A stretch of DNA of 64,000 nt from NCBI GenBank assembly GCA_902521155.1, contig CABYQR010000001.1:124001-188000 (forward strand), in the 5' to 3' direction. This stretch comes from an uncultured Alphaproteobacteria bacterium. GTDB taxonomy: Bacteria; Pseudomonadota; Alphaproteobacteria; HIMB59. Positions 8,480-16,306 of this stretch are shown here, in pieces. Positions within the stretch are counted from its first letter, which is position 1. Every line of letters starts with the position of its first letter. A program made the translations under genes and the position numbers. The notes beneath the pieces were generated by a model. It was not told the origin of the DNA and searched no databases. It worked only from the letters and a program-made list of their open reading frames with translations.

Positions 8480-8496
8480 GGGGGGCAGCGCTCCCC
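8480..8496 (+). terminator. GC-rich stem-loop between the 45-codon ORF and the HDAC-like gene
   Basis: GGGGGGC-AGC-GCTCCCC folds as a 7-bp stem (one G-U pair) with a 3-base loop, and GGCT (8467-8470) can pair with AGCC (8500-8503) around it. It is the most GC-rich patch of this AT-rich neighbourhood. No T-tract follows on either strand, so it is not a canonical intrinsic terminator; an mRNA 3' stabiliser or a structured RNA element are alternatives. Confidence 0.45.
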
Positions 8497-8507
8497 TAAA
8501 GCCCTAC

Positions 8508-9422
8508 TTATAAAATTTTATAAATTCTAGCAGCTACATTAAAAATTATTGCATGACGTGAAGCTAGCTCTTCAGTATCACTACTGTACCCTCCTCCTAT
8601 AACTGTGGCCACAGGTATATTTCTAGTATTAAAATGTTTAAGAACGATCTCATCTCTTTTTATAATTCCTTCTCTTGTTACTTCTAAGTTTCCCAACCCA
8701 TCTTCTGAAAATACATCAACTCCTGCATCATATAATACAATATCAGGAGAGATACGATGTTTAATATTTTCAAGTGTTTTTTGAAGCTGTGAAAAATAAA
8801 AATCATCACCTGATCCAGCTGGGATTGCTACATCCATCCATCCCTGTTTTTTTTCAAAAGGGAAATTACTTTCGCTATGAATTGAACAAGTATAAATCGA
8901 GGGATAATTTTGACAAATATCAATTGTGCCGTCACCTTGGTGAACATCTAGATCTAAAATTAAAATAGATTTTACATAGCCCTCTTCAATTAAATTAATA
9001 GCCGTATAAGCCAAATCATTGAAAACACAAAAACCATAGCCATGACTGTAGTGAGCATGGTGGGTCCCTCCTCCAACATGGCATGCTATACCCGTTTGCA
9101 AGGCTTGCTTTGCAGCATTCAAAGTACCCTCAATAGCTAGAAAAGACCTTTCTTTTAAGCGGTTTGACCAAGGTAAATTTATTTTTCGTATATCTTCTTT
9201 ACTAAGATTATCTTCTTTAACTTTCTTAATATAAGAAGACGATTGGGATCGCTGAAGTCTTACTTCATTAGCTTTTTGAGGTTGGGTAATTTCGCAATGG
9301 GAAAAATAAGATTGTTTCTGTAAGTAATCGAAGAGATCAGAGAATTTAGATCCAACAAAACGGTGGTTAGTTGGGACAGGAATATCATAATCAGGATGGT
9401 ATGTAATGTTTAACTTATTCAA
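8508..9422 (-). CDS. Histone-deacetylase-family zinc amidohydrolase
   Basis: A 304-residue protein of the arginase/deacetylase superfamily (bacterial class II HDAC, acetoin-utilisation and acetylpolyamine amidohydrolase relatives). GGGTHHAHYSHGYGFCVFND at 117-136 gives the catalytic HH pair and GYGFC loop. DLDVHQGDGT at 157-166 gives zinc ligands Asp159 and His161. YDAGVDVF near 230 gives the third ligand. Full length for single-domain bacterial members. It would remove acetyl groups from lysine or polyamines; substrate not deducible. The next gene upstream is the small Cys-pair protein, 19 bp away, probably in the same transcript. Confidence 0.9.
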   Translation of the reverse strand: MNKLNITYHPDYDIPVPTNHRFVGSKFSDLFDYLQKQSYFSHCEITQPQKANEVRLQRSQSSSYIKKVKEDNLSKEDIRKINLPWSNRLKERSFLAIEGTLNAAKQALQTGIACHVGGGTHHAHYSHGYGFCVFNDLAYTAINLIEEGYVKSILILDLDVHQGDGTIDICQNYPSIYTCSIHSESNFPFEKKQGWMDVAIPAGSGDDFYFSQLQKTLENIKHRISPDIVLYDAGVDVFSEDGLGNLEVTREGIIKRDEIVLKHFNTRNIPVATVIGGGYSSDTEELASRHAIIFNVAARIYKIL

Positions 9423-9441
9423 TAATCAGGCTTTTCAAATT

Positions 9442-9657
9442 TTAAAGATCGTCAAAAGACTCAATCGATGAAACTACCATTAAAGACTCGATATATCTTT
9501 TTTTTCCACAGTCATAACAAATTGTAACCAAATCATCATTTAATTTATTTATATATTTCTTAGAAACCTCTTTATAATCACCACAATCAGAGCACTTATA
9601 ATAGGGCAAACTGATTTCTTCTAGAGCTTCTTCCTCTTTTCCTGTCCACCATCCCAT
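9442..9657 (-). CDS. Small Cys-pair (zinc-ribbon-like) hypothetical protein
   Basis: A 71-residue acidic protein with CSDC at residues 22-25 and CYDC at 47-50, two CxxC pairs as expected for a single zinc ribbon. No signal peptide or membrane segment. It probably shares a transcript with the HDAC-like gene 19 bp downstream. It resembles the 67-residue protein at 3934-4137 only in the Cys-pair layout. I do not recognise a named family; a DNA/RNA-binding or redox-structural role would be a guess. Confidence 0.65.
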   Translation of the reverse strand: MGWWTGKEEEALEEISLPYYKCSDCGDYKEVSKKYINKLNDDLVTICYDCGKKRYIESLMVVSSIESFDDL

Positions 9658-9837
9658 TATTCATTTTAACATAAATTTTAATTATCCTAGTGAGGTAATT
9701 CTTTAAATGAATAAAATTCTGTTTATAAAATTTTTTTAACAATTTTTGCAAATATAGATTTTTTTTTTAAATTGATATAAGTTATTGATTAATAATTAAG
9801 TTTCAAACACTTGAAAGATCGCTCAAAGGAGGATGAA

Positions 9838-10920
9838 GTGGCTGACATAAAAGTAAATAACGTTAACAAGTACTATGGGGATGTCCAAGTTATCAACGAC
9901 GTCTCTCTTGACATAAAAAGTCAATCATTCACAGTATTAGTAGGACCATCTGGCTGTGGTAAATCAACCATGCTCAGAATGATTGCAGGACTAGAAGATA
10001 TTAATTCAGGAACAATTTCTATTGATGGGAAGGTGGTAAATGATCTTCCACCTAAGGAAAGAAACATTGCAATGGTTTTCCAATCATATGCCTTGTACCC
10101 CCACATGACAGTTTTTGACAACATGGCATTTGGTTTAAAATTAGAAAAAAGATCTAAAGAAGAAATTGAAGAACGTGTTCAAGAGGCAGCAAAAATTCTT
10201 CAAATAGAAGATTATCTTCTTCGAAAGCCAAAACAACTATCCGGTGGTCAAAGACAAAGGGTTGCGATTGGAAGAGCTATCACTCGAAAACCTAAGGTGT
10301 TCTTATTTGATGAGCCTTTATCTAATTTGGATGCTGCGCTTCGTGTACAAATGCGTGTTGAGCTTGCAAAACTTCATGACAAGCTAAATGCCACTATGAT
10401 TTATGTAACACATGATCAAACAGAAGCTATGACCATGGCTGATGATATAGTTGTTCTTAATAGTGGTATCGTTTCACAAAAAGGATCTCCATTAGACTTA
10501 TATAACAATCCAAATAATTTATTTGTTGGAGGTTTTATTGGGTCGCCTAAAATGAATTTTATTTCTACTAAAATAACTAGTAAAAGTAGTGACAAAACAG
10601 AAGTAGATTTAATGGGGTCTTCAACAATAAGTATACCAAAAACGTTAGCATCTGCTAGTGAAGGTGATGCGGTTAAACTAGGTATTAGACCTGAGCACCT
10701 CACAGTCAACAAGGAAAGTGATGGGAGTTGGGAGAGTAAAGTTTTTGTTGTAGAAAAATTAGGATCTGGAACATTTATTTATCTTGAAAAAGAAGGTGAG
10801 CCTTTGGTTGTCGAAACTAAAGGTGACTCAGATATTAAAGTTGGCGATACTGTTAAAGTTGGTTTTTCAGCTTCACACTGCCATATCTTTAATAGCTCAA
10901 ATCAAGAAGCTTTTAAGTAA
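9838..10920 (+). CDS. ABC sugar transporter ATPase (MalK/UgpC type)
   Basis: A 360-residue cytoplasmic ATPase of the CUT1 carbohydrate-uptake group. GTG 9838 is chosen because AAAGGAGG sits 6-7 bp upstream; an in-frame TTG at 9811 would put that signal inside the gene. Motifs: Walker A GPSGCGKST at 36-44, signature LSGGQRQR near 134, Walker B VFLFDEP, D-loop SNLDAAL, H-loop VTHDQ. The C-terminal 120 residues are the TOBE/OB regulatory domain (GIRPEHL). It is the only ATPase gene near the two following CUT1 systems (binding proteins at 12908 and 20950), so it probably energises both. It ends at a strong terminator and has its own promoter region (9658-9837). Confidence 0.92.
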   Translation: MADIKVNNVNKYYGDVQVINDVSLDIKSQSFTVLVGPSGCGKSTMLRMIAGLEDINSGTISIDGKVVNDLPPKERNIAMVFQSYALYPHMTVFDNMAFGLKLEKRSKEEIEERVQEAAKILQIEDYLLRKPKQLSGGQRQRVAIGRAITRKPKVFLFDEPLSNLDAALRVQMRVELAKLHDKLNATMIYVTHDQTEAMTMADDIVVLNSGIVSQKGSPLDLYNNPNNLFVGGFIGSPKMNFISTKITSKSSDKTEVDLMGSSTISIPKTLASASEGDAVKLGIRPEHLTVNKESDGSWESKVFVVEKLGSGTFIYLEKEGEPLVVETKGDSDIKVGDTVKVGFSASHCHIFNSSNQEAFK

Positions 10921-10935
10921 TAAAATAATTTTAAT

Positions 10936-10970
10936 ATCAGATGTCCTCAAACAAGGGCATCTGATTTTTC
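10936..10970 (+). terminator. Rho-independent terminator after the ABC ATPase gene
   Basis: ATCAGATGTCC / GGGCATCTGAT form an 11-bp stem (one G-U) with an 8-base loop, followed by TTTTTCT. It also lies just beyond the stop of the convergent SDR gene at 10977. Confidence 0.85.
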
Positions 10971-10976
10971 TATTTA

Positions 10977-11741
10977 TTATCTGGAAGTATATCCACCATC
11001 GACAACTAAGACCTCTCCGGTGACATAACTGGATGCAGGACTACACAAAAAAAGAGCTGCAGAAGCAATCTCATGAGGTTCTCCCATTCTTTTCATGGGT
11101 GTTAGCTCATTCCAAGTGGGATACCAATGCTCATTTTCTTTAGGTAAATTTGTCATCTCTGTTCTCACATAACCGGGGGCAATTGCATTAACTCTAATAT
11201 TTTGATTGGCGTAATCACTTGCTAAACTTTTTGTCATCATATGAACTGCAGCTTTTGAAGCATTATAGGCTGTTTGAGGTTGAGGAATGTTGGAGACTAA
11301 GCCCGAAATAGAACCAATATTTAAAATGACACCCTCTCCTTGTTTTTTCATAGCAGGAATAGCAGAGCGACACATACGAAAAACTGCATCTACATTGAGA
11401 TCCATAATTTTATCAAGTAAATCGTCGTTAAATTTTTCTGTGTCCCCATGCTGAGCCACGCCTGAATTATTTACAAGAATATCAATTCGATCGTGTTTTT
11501 CTAAAGTGAAATCAACGATTTTTTGAGGTACTGAGCGATCAATTAAATCCCCCTCATAAAAAGAAACATCGTAATTAGCTTTTTTTAACTCTTCAGTTGC
11601 TCCATGAGAGTCAGACCTACTAGTTAAAACTAATTTTGCCCCAGCTTCACCAAGAGCATGAGCGATGGATAAGCCTATTCCCCTAGACCCTCCAGTTATA
11701 AGAGCGACTTTATTATCTAAATTAAATTTATCTAAAAACAT
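10977..11741 (-). CDS. SDR-family oxidoreductase, copy 1 (polyol/sugar dehydrogenase-like)
   Basis: A 254-residue classical short-chain dehydrogenase. TGGSRGIG at 16-23 binds NAD(P), NNSGVAQ at 91-97 is the NNAG motif, and Ser near 147, Tyr159 and Lys163 (YNASK) form the active site. It has a strong GGAGG ribosome site. It is about 82% identical by my count to the SDR at 17391-18155, with identical DNA tracts, so the pair arose by duplication. Its divergent promoter region shares two palindromes with the SorC regulator gene, placing it in that regulon. A likely role is oxidation of a polyol or sugar taken up by the next transporter. Confidence 0.9.
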   Translation of the reverse strand: MFLDKFNLDNKVALITGGSRGIGLSIAHALGEAGAKLVLTSRSDSHGATEELKKANYDVSFYEGDLIDRSVPQKIVDFTLEKHDRIDILVNNSGVAQHGDTEKFNDDLLDKIMDLNVDAVFRMCRSAIPAMKKQGEGVILNIGSISGLVSNIPQPQTAYNASKAAVHMMTKSLASDYANQNIRVNAIAPGYVRTEMTNLPKENEHWYPTWNELTPMKRMGEPHEIASAALFLCSPASSYVTGEVLVVDGGYTSR

Positions 11742-11779
11742 TAATTTCCTCCAAAAGGATAATCAGCTTATATAATTTT

Positions 11780-11809
11780 GAAATATATTTCAATCTAGAA
11801 ATATATTTC
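11780..11809. promoter_or_regulatory. Tandem palindromic operators between SDR copy 1 and SorC-type regulator 1
   Basis: GAAATATATTTC occurs twice as a perfect 12-bp palindrome, at 11780-11791 and 11798-11809 (18-bp period), between divergent genes. A TATAAT lies at 11771-11776. A close variant stands at the promoter of the binding-protein gene (12860-12871), so these are the likely operators of the adjacent SorC-type regulator. Confidence 0.65.
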
Positions 11810-11845
11810 ATTGTATAAATATATCTTATATAAATAATTAATTAA

Positions 11846-12790
11846 ATGAAAGTTCAAGATCCTAAACTCATAGATGAAGTATTTCTGTCCAAAAAATCTG
11901 CTTGGCTTTACTACGTTGCTCGCTTGAATCAAAATGAAATAGCAAGAAAAATTGGTATCAGCAAAATGCGTGTCCACAGACTTATAGCTTATGCAGAAAA
12001 AAATGGTTTTGTTAAAACTTTTGTTGAGGGTGGTTTTGATCAAACATTTAAATTAGAGAATGCGTTGAAAGATAAATACCAATTAAAGATTTGCGAAGTC
12101 ATACCCAACGAAGATCAGTATAGTGACCCTGTAGAAATGTTAGGAGCTGCAGGAGCTAGATTTATAATGAATCAAATTAATGAAAATAATATTTCCGAAT
12201 TCGGGATAGGAACGGGAAGCACAATAAATTCCATTGCTAAATGGTTACCTAAAATAAACCAAAAAATTGACTTCATTACATTGAATGGATCTTTAACTTC
12301 TCATAACTCCATACAAACTGAAACAGGCATAAATCAAATCTCATATAAAACAAATGGTGAATGCTATAATGTTGGAATTCCATTGATGCTTGTGTCAATA
12401 GAACAAAAAGAAATTGTTGAAAATATTTCATTTATTAAAGAAATAATGGAGAAAGCAGAAAATACAAAAGTTAAGATACTAGGAGTTGGTGGTTTATTTG
12501 AAACTTCTCAAATAGTCAGATCAAATATTTTTAGCGCTACATCAATTGATAAATTAAAAAAAGCTGGGGCCTTGGGTGAGGTCGCTGGTAATTTTTTTGA
12601 CAAAGATGGTGGACTTATAAAGATTAGAGAAACAAAAAAGATATCTAGTGCGAATGTTGACTCCTTTAAAAAATCTACAACAGTATTAATTGCCGGTGGT
12701 AGTGACAAAATTCCTCAATTAAAATCTGTGTTAAAAAGTGGCTTATTTAAAGGTTTAATAACAGATGAAGAAACTTCAAAACAGCTTTAA
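11846..12790 (+). CDS. SorC-family sugar-binding transcriptional regulator 1
   Basis: A 314-residue regulator. Residues about 20-52 hold the helix-turn-helix (LNQNEIARKIGISKMRVHRLI), and the rest is the SorC effector domain, a glucosamine-6-phosphate-isomerase-like fold (GIGTGST near 127, LGVGG near 219, VAGNFFD near 250, IAGGSDK near 285). Such proteins sense phosphorylated or free sugars. It stands between the SDR and the binding-protein gene and has paired palindromes directly upstream, implying autoregulation. No Shine-Dalgarno is visible before ATG 11846. It is a diverged paralogue of the regulator at 18203-19180. Confidence 0.9.
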   Translation: MKVQDPKLIDEVFLSKKSAWLYYVARLNQNEIARKIGISKMRVHRLIAYAEKNGFVKTFVEGGFDQTFKLENALKDKYQLKICEVIPNEDQYSDPVEMLGAAGARFIMNQINENNISEFGIGTGSTINSIAKWLPKINQKIDFITLNGSLTSHNSIQTETGINQISYKTNGECYNVGIPLMLVSIEQKEIVENISFIKEIMEKAENTKVKILGVGGLFETSQIVRSNIFSATSIDKLKKAGALGEVAGNFFDKDGGLIKIRETKKISSANVDSFKKSTTVLIAGGSDKIPQLKSVLKSGLFKGLITDEETSKQL

Positions 12791-12812
12791 CAGTCAATAA
12801 AAAGTATATTTA

Positions 12813-12840
12813 TTTACATTATCCCTATTTGTTATATAAT
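12813..12840 (+). promoter_or_regulatory. Promoter of polyol transporter operon 1
   Basis: TTTACA (12813-12818), a 16-bp spacer and a consensus TATAAT (12835-12840) form a good sigma-70-type promoter 68 bp before the binding-protein start. The operator begins at the very next base, as expected for repression at the transcription start. Confidence 0.65.
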
Positions 12841-12888
12841 GAAATTTGTTTAACACTGTGAAATTTATTTCATAGATAAACAAATTTC
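12841..12888. promoter_or_regulatory. Nested palindromic operator upstream of binding protein 1
   Basis: A near-palindrome GAAATTTATTTC at 12860-12871 matches the sites at 11780 and 11798. It is flanked by a perfect 12-bp inverted repeat, GAAATTTGTTTA (12841-12852) and TAAACAAATTTC (12877-12888). The array overlaps the expected transcription start and probably binds the SorC-type regulator. Confidence 0.65.
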
Positions 12889-12907
12889 TTATTAGGAGGA
12901 AATTTAT

Positions 12908-14332
12908 ATGAGAAAACTACTATTTGCCTTCGTGGCAACTCTATTTTCCTTTTCAGCTATGGCCGGCGGTCACGCTGAATGGTGGAAAAATGCTGGTGCT
13001 CCTTATGCGGGTACTACATTACAAGGTATTGCTGAAAATACACCCCCAGGACAATTTGCTGGTGATGTTTTGGCAAAAGAATTTGAAGCATTAACAGGTA
13101 TTAAAGTTAGACTTGAAAATACTTCATGGGATCAAATGTATGACAAAGCTATCAAAGATATGGAAGCTAACTCAGGTATCTATGACTTCGTTTATATTGA
13201 GCAAGATATTGTATACGATTACTTAAACAGAGACTTCTTAGTTAATATTACAGAAGGTCTCGCAAGCAATCCTGATCTTCAAGCCCCTGGTGTAAGTCTT
13301 GATGACTTCACGACATTCATCGATTACTTTAAAGATGGATCAGGTGATGTATTTGGTGTTCCTATGGAAGCTTTCATTAAAGTATACCTTTACAGAAAAG
13401 ATCTTTTTGGAAGAGCAGATGCAAAAGCTCAGTTTAGAGCACAGTATGGTTATGGACTTACTCCTGCTACTTCTTTTGATCAATGGAGAGACAATGCAGA
13501 ATTCTTCACACACTTTTGTGCTGAACAAGGTATGGAATGTTGGGGAACAACTGTTCAAGGACACACTGGTCACCCAGCATCTACATATGAATTCTTAGAG
13601 TCAATCGCACCATCTTTTGGTTTATATAACTGGGGTGTAAATATGGACTCATATCAATCATGTGTTGAAAATGGCGGACAGCTAAACGGTGGACGAGCAA
13701 AAGCTGCTCTAAACTTCTGGACACAACTATTACCTTTTGCTCCACCTGAAGCACTTCAAAGTACTTGGAGTGAAGTTGGATCATCTTTTGCTGCTGGAAG
13801 AGCTGCACAAGGTTGGGTTTATGGAGAAAACGCTGCATGGATTGCAACAGACGCTGAAAAATCAGCTGTTGTAGGAAAAGTTGGTGTTATGCTTCCTCCT
13901 ACTGCACCAGGTGTTATGACTCAAGCTGCATCAGGTAACGGATATATTGGATATTTTGATGGAGGTGCTTATGGTATTCCTCACTCATCAAAAAATATTG
14001 AAGCAACTATGCTTTGGTTACAATTTGTTGCTATGAACGATCACCAAGCTGATTGGGCTATTGCTGGCGGACGTATCACACACAAAGATACATATGCTGA
14101 CCCTAAGGTTATGGCTGTTGACGAGCAAGCTGATGGATACTTCTCTCTAATGAGAGATACTGGCTTCTTATATGCTGGTGCTCCTCCATTCCCATTCCAC
14201 GGAGCGGGTAGAGGTGCTATCGATCCATTCATCTATAGTGCTTTAGCTGGGGAAATGACTCCAGAAGAAGCTCTAGATGGTGCATGTCAAGCTCTTGATC
14301 AAGTTATGGCTGATCTTGGCTACCAAGACTAA
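12908..14332 (+). CDS. ABC transporter periplasmic sugar/polyol-binding protein 1
   Basis: A 474-residue extracellular solute-binding protein (CUT1, family 1). Residues 1-19 are a signal peptide with an AMA/G cleavage site. The mature part has the cluster-B pattern: FAGDVLAKEFEALTGIKVRLE near 50, TYEF..SIA near 230, FAAGRAAQGWVYGE near 298. The ribosome site AGGAGG is strong and the codon choice is biased toward highly expressed genes. It is regulated by the nested operator and promoter directly upstream and followed by a stem-loop before the permease genes. The ligand cannot be read from sequence; neighbouring sorbitol-dehydrogenase-like enzymes suggest a sugar alcohol or pentose. Confidence 0.92.
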   Translation: MRKLLFAFVATLFSFSAMAGGHAEWWKNAGAPYAGTTLQGIAENTPPGQFAGDVLAKEFEALTGIKVRLENTSWDQMYDKAIKDMEANSGIYDFVYIEQDIVYDYLNRDFLVNITEGLASNPDLQAPGVSLDDFTTFIDYFKDGSGDVFGVPMEAFIKVYLYRKDLFGRADAKAQFRAQYGYGLTPATSFDQWRDNAEFFTHFCAEQGMECWGTTVQGHTGHPASTYEFLESIAPSFGLYNWGVNMDSYQSCVENGGQLNGGRAKAALNFWTQLLPFAPPEALQSTWSEVGSSFAAGRAAQGWVYGENAAWIATDAEKSAVVGKVGVMLPPTAPGVMTQAASGNGYIGYFDGGAYGIPHSSKNIEATMLWLQFVAMNDHQADWAIAGGRITHKDTYADPKVMAVDEQADGYFSLMRDTGFLYAGAPPFPFHGAGRGAIDPFIYSALAGEMTPEEALDGACQALDQVMADLGYQD

Positions 14333-14346
14333 TTAAATACTTTACT

Positions 14347-14370
14347 AAGGGAGGCTTTTACGCCTCCCTT
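14347..14370 (+). terminator. Stem-loop between binding protein 1 and permease genes
   Basis: AAGGGAGGC-TTTTAC-GCCTCCCTT is a perfect 9-bp stem followed by ATTTT, 9 bp before the permease start. It probably acts as a partial terminator or mRNA 3' protector that raises binding-protein over permease synthesis. Confidence 0.8.
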
Positions 14371-14379
14371 ATTTTACTG

Positions 14380-15261
14380 ATGTTTTCAAATAATAAAAAA
14401 GGTTGGTTGCTTCTTTCTCCAACTATTTTCATATTAATAATAGTTGGTTTAGTTCCTTTTTTTTATGTTCTTTATGTTGGGTTTTTTAAATGGAATCCCC
14501 TCGCAGTTGACCCCTCAATGCAATTCGAAGGTTTTGGTTTTAATTATAGGAGACTAATTTTTGATGGTGTTTTTTTAGAATCCATATGGCGCTCTATAAA
14601 ATTCTCAGTTGTAACTTTAACTCTGGAATTAAGTCTTGGCTTTTTATTAGCCCTCTCTTTATTGAGCTCCTTCCCTTTAAAGAAATTCTTTAGAGGGGTT
14701 CATACTTTACCCCTAGTTATTGCCCCCATTGTAGTAGGATCAATTTTTAAGTTATTTACAGTTCAAGGTTTAGGACCGCTTCCCCATCTTTTAAAAGATT
14801 ACTTTGGCTATACCCTAAATTACGGGATGAATGCCGAACAAGCTTTTTGGATGATTGTCATAATGGATATCTGGCATTGGACGCCCTTTGTTACTTTGAC
14901 GTTATTAGCGGGCTTGAGTGCATTGCCCCAAGATCCCTATGAGTCAGCTAAAATAGATGGTGCTAACAATTTTCAAATATTTTTATACATTACTATACCG
15001 ATGATGGTTCCAGTTTTAATTGTTGTTATATTCATTAGATTAATGGACTCTTTAAAAATAGTTGATGAGGTTTGGATGCTCACAGGAGGAGGACCTGGTT
15101 ACGCAACAAGATTTACTGGCATACATATTTGGAAAGAGGTATTTGAGAAAAGATACTATGGATTAGGCTCAGCGATGTCGATTTTATATTTATATATTAC
15201 GATTGTTATTTGCTGGATTTTATACAGCGTTATGGTTTCAAGGGGGAAAAGTGAAGACTAG
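14380..15261 (+). CDS. ABC sugar transporter permease 1 (MalF-like)
   Basis: A 293-residue inner-membrane protein with six predicted membrane segments, starting right after the N-terminal [12 protein letters not shown]. The EAA loop that docks the ATPase reads [23 protein letters not shown] at about residues 187-209. Length fits CUT1 permeases. It has no Shine-Dalgarno; the stem-loop ends 9 bp before its ATG. Its end overlaps the next permease gene by 11 bp. It forms the channel with the product of 15251-16105, served by the ATPase at 9838. Confidence 0.91.
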   Translation: MFSNNKKGWLLLSPTIFILIIVGLVPFFYVLYVGFFKWNPLAVDPSMQFEGFGFNYRRLIFDGVFLESIWRSIKFSVVTLTLELSLGFLLALSLLSSFPLKKFFRGVHTLPLVIAPIVVGSIFKLFTVQGLGPLPHLLKDYFGYTLNYGMNAEQAFWMIVIMDIWHWTPFVTLTLLAGLSALPQDPYESAKIDGANNFQIFLYITIPMMVPVLIVVIFIRLMDSLKIVDEVWMLTGGGPGYATRFTGIHIWKEVFEKRYYGLGSAMSILYLYITIVICWILYSVMVSRGKSED

Positions 15262-16105
15262 AAATTTATTTACTAAATTCGGTACTACCTTTTTATGGAG
15301 TATTTTAACTATTATCACTCTTTTTCCTATTTATTGGATGATTTTGGTTTCTACTAGGACACCGGTGGAATTATTTGGTAAACCAGATTTAAGCCCAACT
15401 TTTTTAGAAAAGGTTCATTGGAAAAATTTTACAAAACCTTTCCTCGATGGGGTTTACTCTGATTATCTTTTTAACTCTATAATAGTTGCTACTTCAAATG
15501 CTGCTTTAGTAACGGTTCTTGCTTTAATGGCTACCTATGCTCTCTCAAGATTTAAGTTAGCTGGATCTGAGAGTATATTTTTTTGGACCATGACTAATCG
15601 CATGGCCCCTCCTGCTGCTTTTTTATTACCTTTATTTTTATTATTCTCGACTGTCTTTAAATTTGGTGATTTTACTTTGTTCGATACAAAAATTGGACTG
15701 ATTTTATTGTATTGTGTTTTTAATTTACCTTTTGCCATATGGCTTTTAAAAGGAATTATTGATGGGATTCCCAAAGAATTAGATGAGGCAATGGTAGTTG
15801 ATGGTGCCAATTTATTTACGATATTTAGGAAATTAATTATCCCTCTAGCTGCCCCTGGTATAGCTGTTACATCTTTGTTGAGTTTTCTATTTGCTTGGAA
15901 TGAGTATTTACTAGCATCAACTTTAACAAGTGTTTATGCAAGAACGATACCTACTGGGTTATCAGAATTTGTAACAACCACTGGTACTAACTGGGGAACG
16001 ATGGCTGCGGTTGCTTTAGTATCTATGATTCCTGCCTTGTTATTTTTATTCGCAGTTCAAAAACATATTGTGGCGGGTTTAACTTTTGGAGCTGTGAAAG
16101 GTTAA
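15251..16105 (+). CDS. ABC sugar transporter permease 2 (MalG-like)
   Basis: A 284-residue inner-membrane protein. GTG 15251 is chosen because it follows AGGGGG closely and removes an unlikely 16-residue extension running back from ATG 15203. About six membrane segments; the EAA motif is [23 protein letters not shown] near residue 178. The C-terminus [15 protein letters not shown] is the typical MalG-type ending. Overlaps the preceding permease by 11 bp and is followed within 1 bp by a small membrane protein gene. Confidence 0.9.
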   Translation: MKTRNLFTKFGTTFLWSILTIITLFPIYWMILVSTRTPVELFGKPDLSPTFLEKVHWKNFTKPFLDGVYSDYLFNSIIVATSNAALVTVLALMATYALSRFKLAGSESIFFWTMTNRMAPPAAFLLPLFLLFSTVFKFGDFTLFDTKIGLILLYCVFNLPFAIWLLKGIIDGIPKELDEAMVVDGANLFTIFRKLIIPLAAPGIAVTSLLSFLFAWNEYLLASTLTSVYARTIPTGLSEFVTTTGTNWGTMAAVALVSMIPALLFLFAVQKHIVAGLTFGAVKG

Positions 16106-16106
16106 A

Positions 16107-16286
16107 ATGAAAAAGAAAGGTTTTATCCCTCTTAATACTAATTGGTTTGATAGATTATTTATTGGGGTGATAAGTTACATTGCATTACAGTTATTCTGGA
16201 TGAGATTTATGGAAAGCTTTATTTCTATAAATTTTGCAATGGGAATAGGTATAGTCTGGATAATTTATGTTATTTGGAAAGGTTAA
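16107..16286 (+). CDS. 59-residue membrane protein of the polyol transporter operon
   Basis: This ORF starts 1 bp after the permease stop and runs to TAA 16284-16286. Its 59 residues include a polar head (FIPLNTNWFDR) and two hydrophobic stretches, about residues 17-34 and 43-57, separated by MESFISIN; it ends in WKG. It is therefore probably a two-helix inner-membrane protein. I recognise no named family. Tight packing between permease and dehydrogenase genes argues that it is real and linked to the transporter, perhaps as an accessory subunit. Confidence 0.65.
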   Translation: MKKKGFIPLNTNWFDRLFIGVISYIALQLFWMRFMESFISINFAMGIGIVWIIYVIWKG

Positions 16287-16306
16287 AAAGGAAAGGATAT
16301 AATGAT

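Noticed and set aside
10416..10712. 98-residue antisense ORF over the ABC ATPase
   Set aside because: Antisense shadow of conserved ATPase motifs; no start signal.
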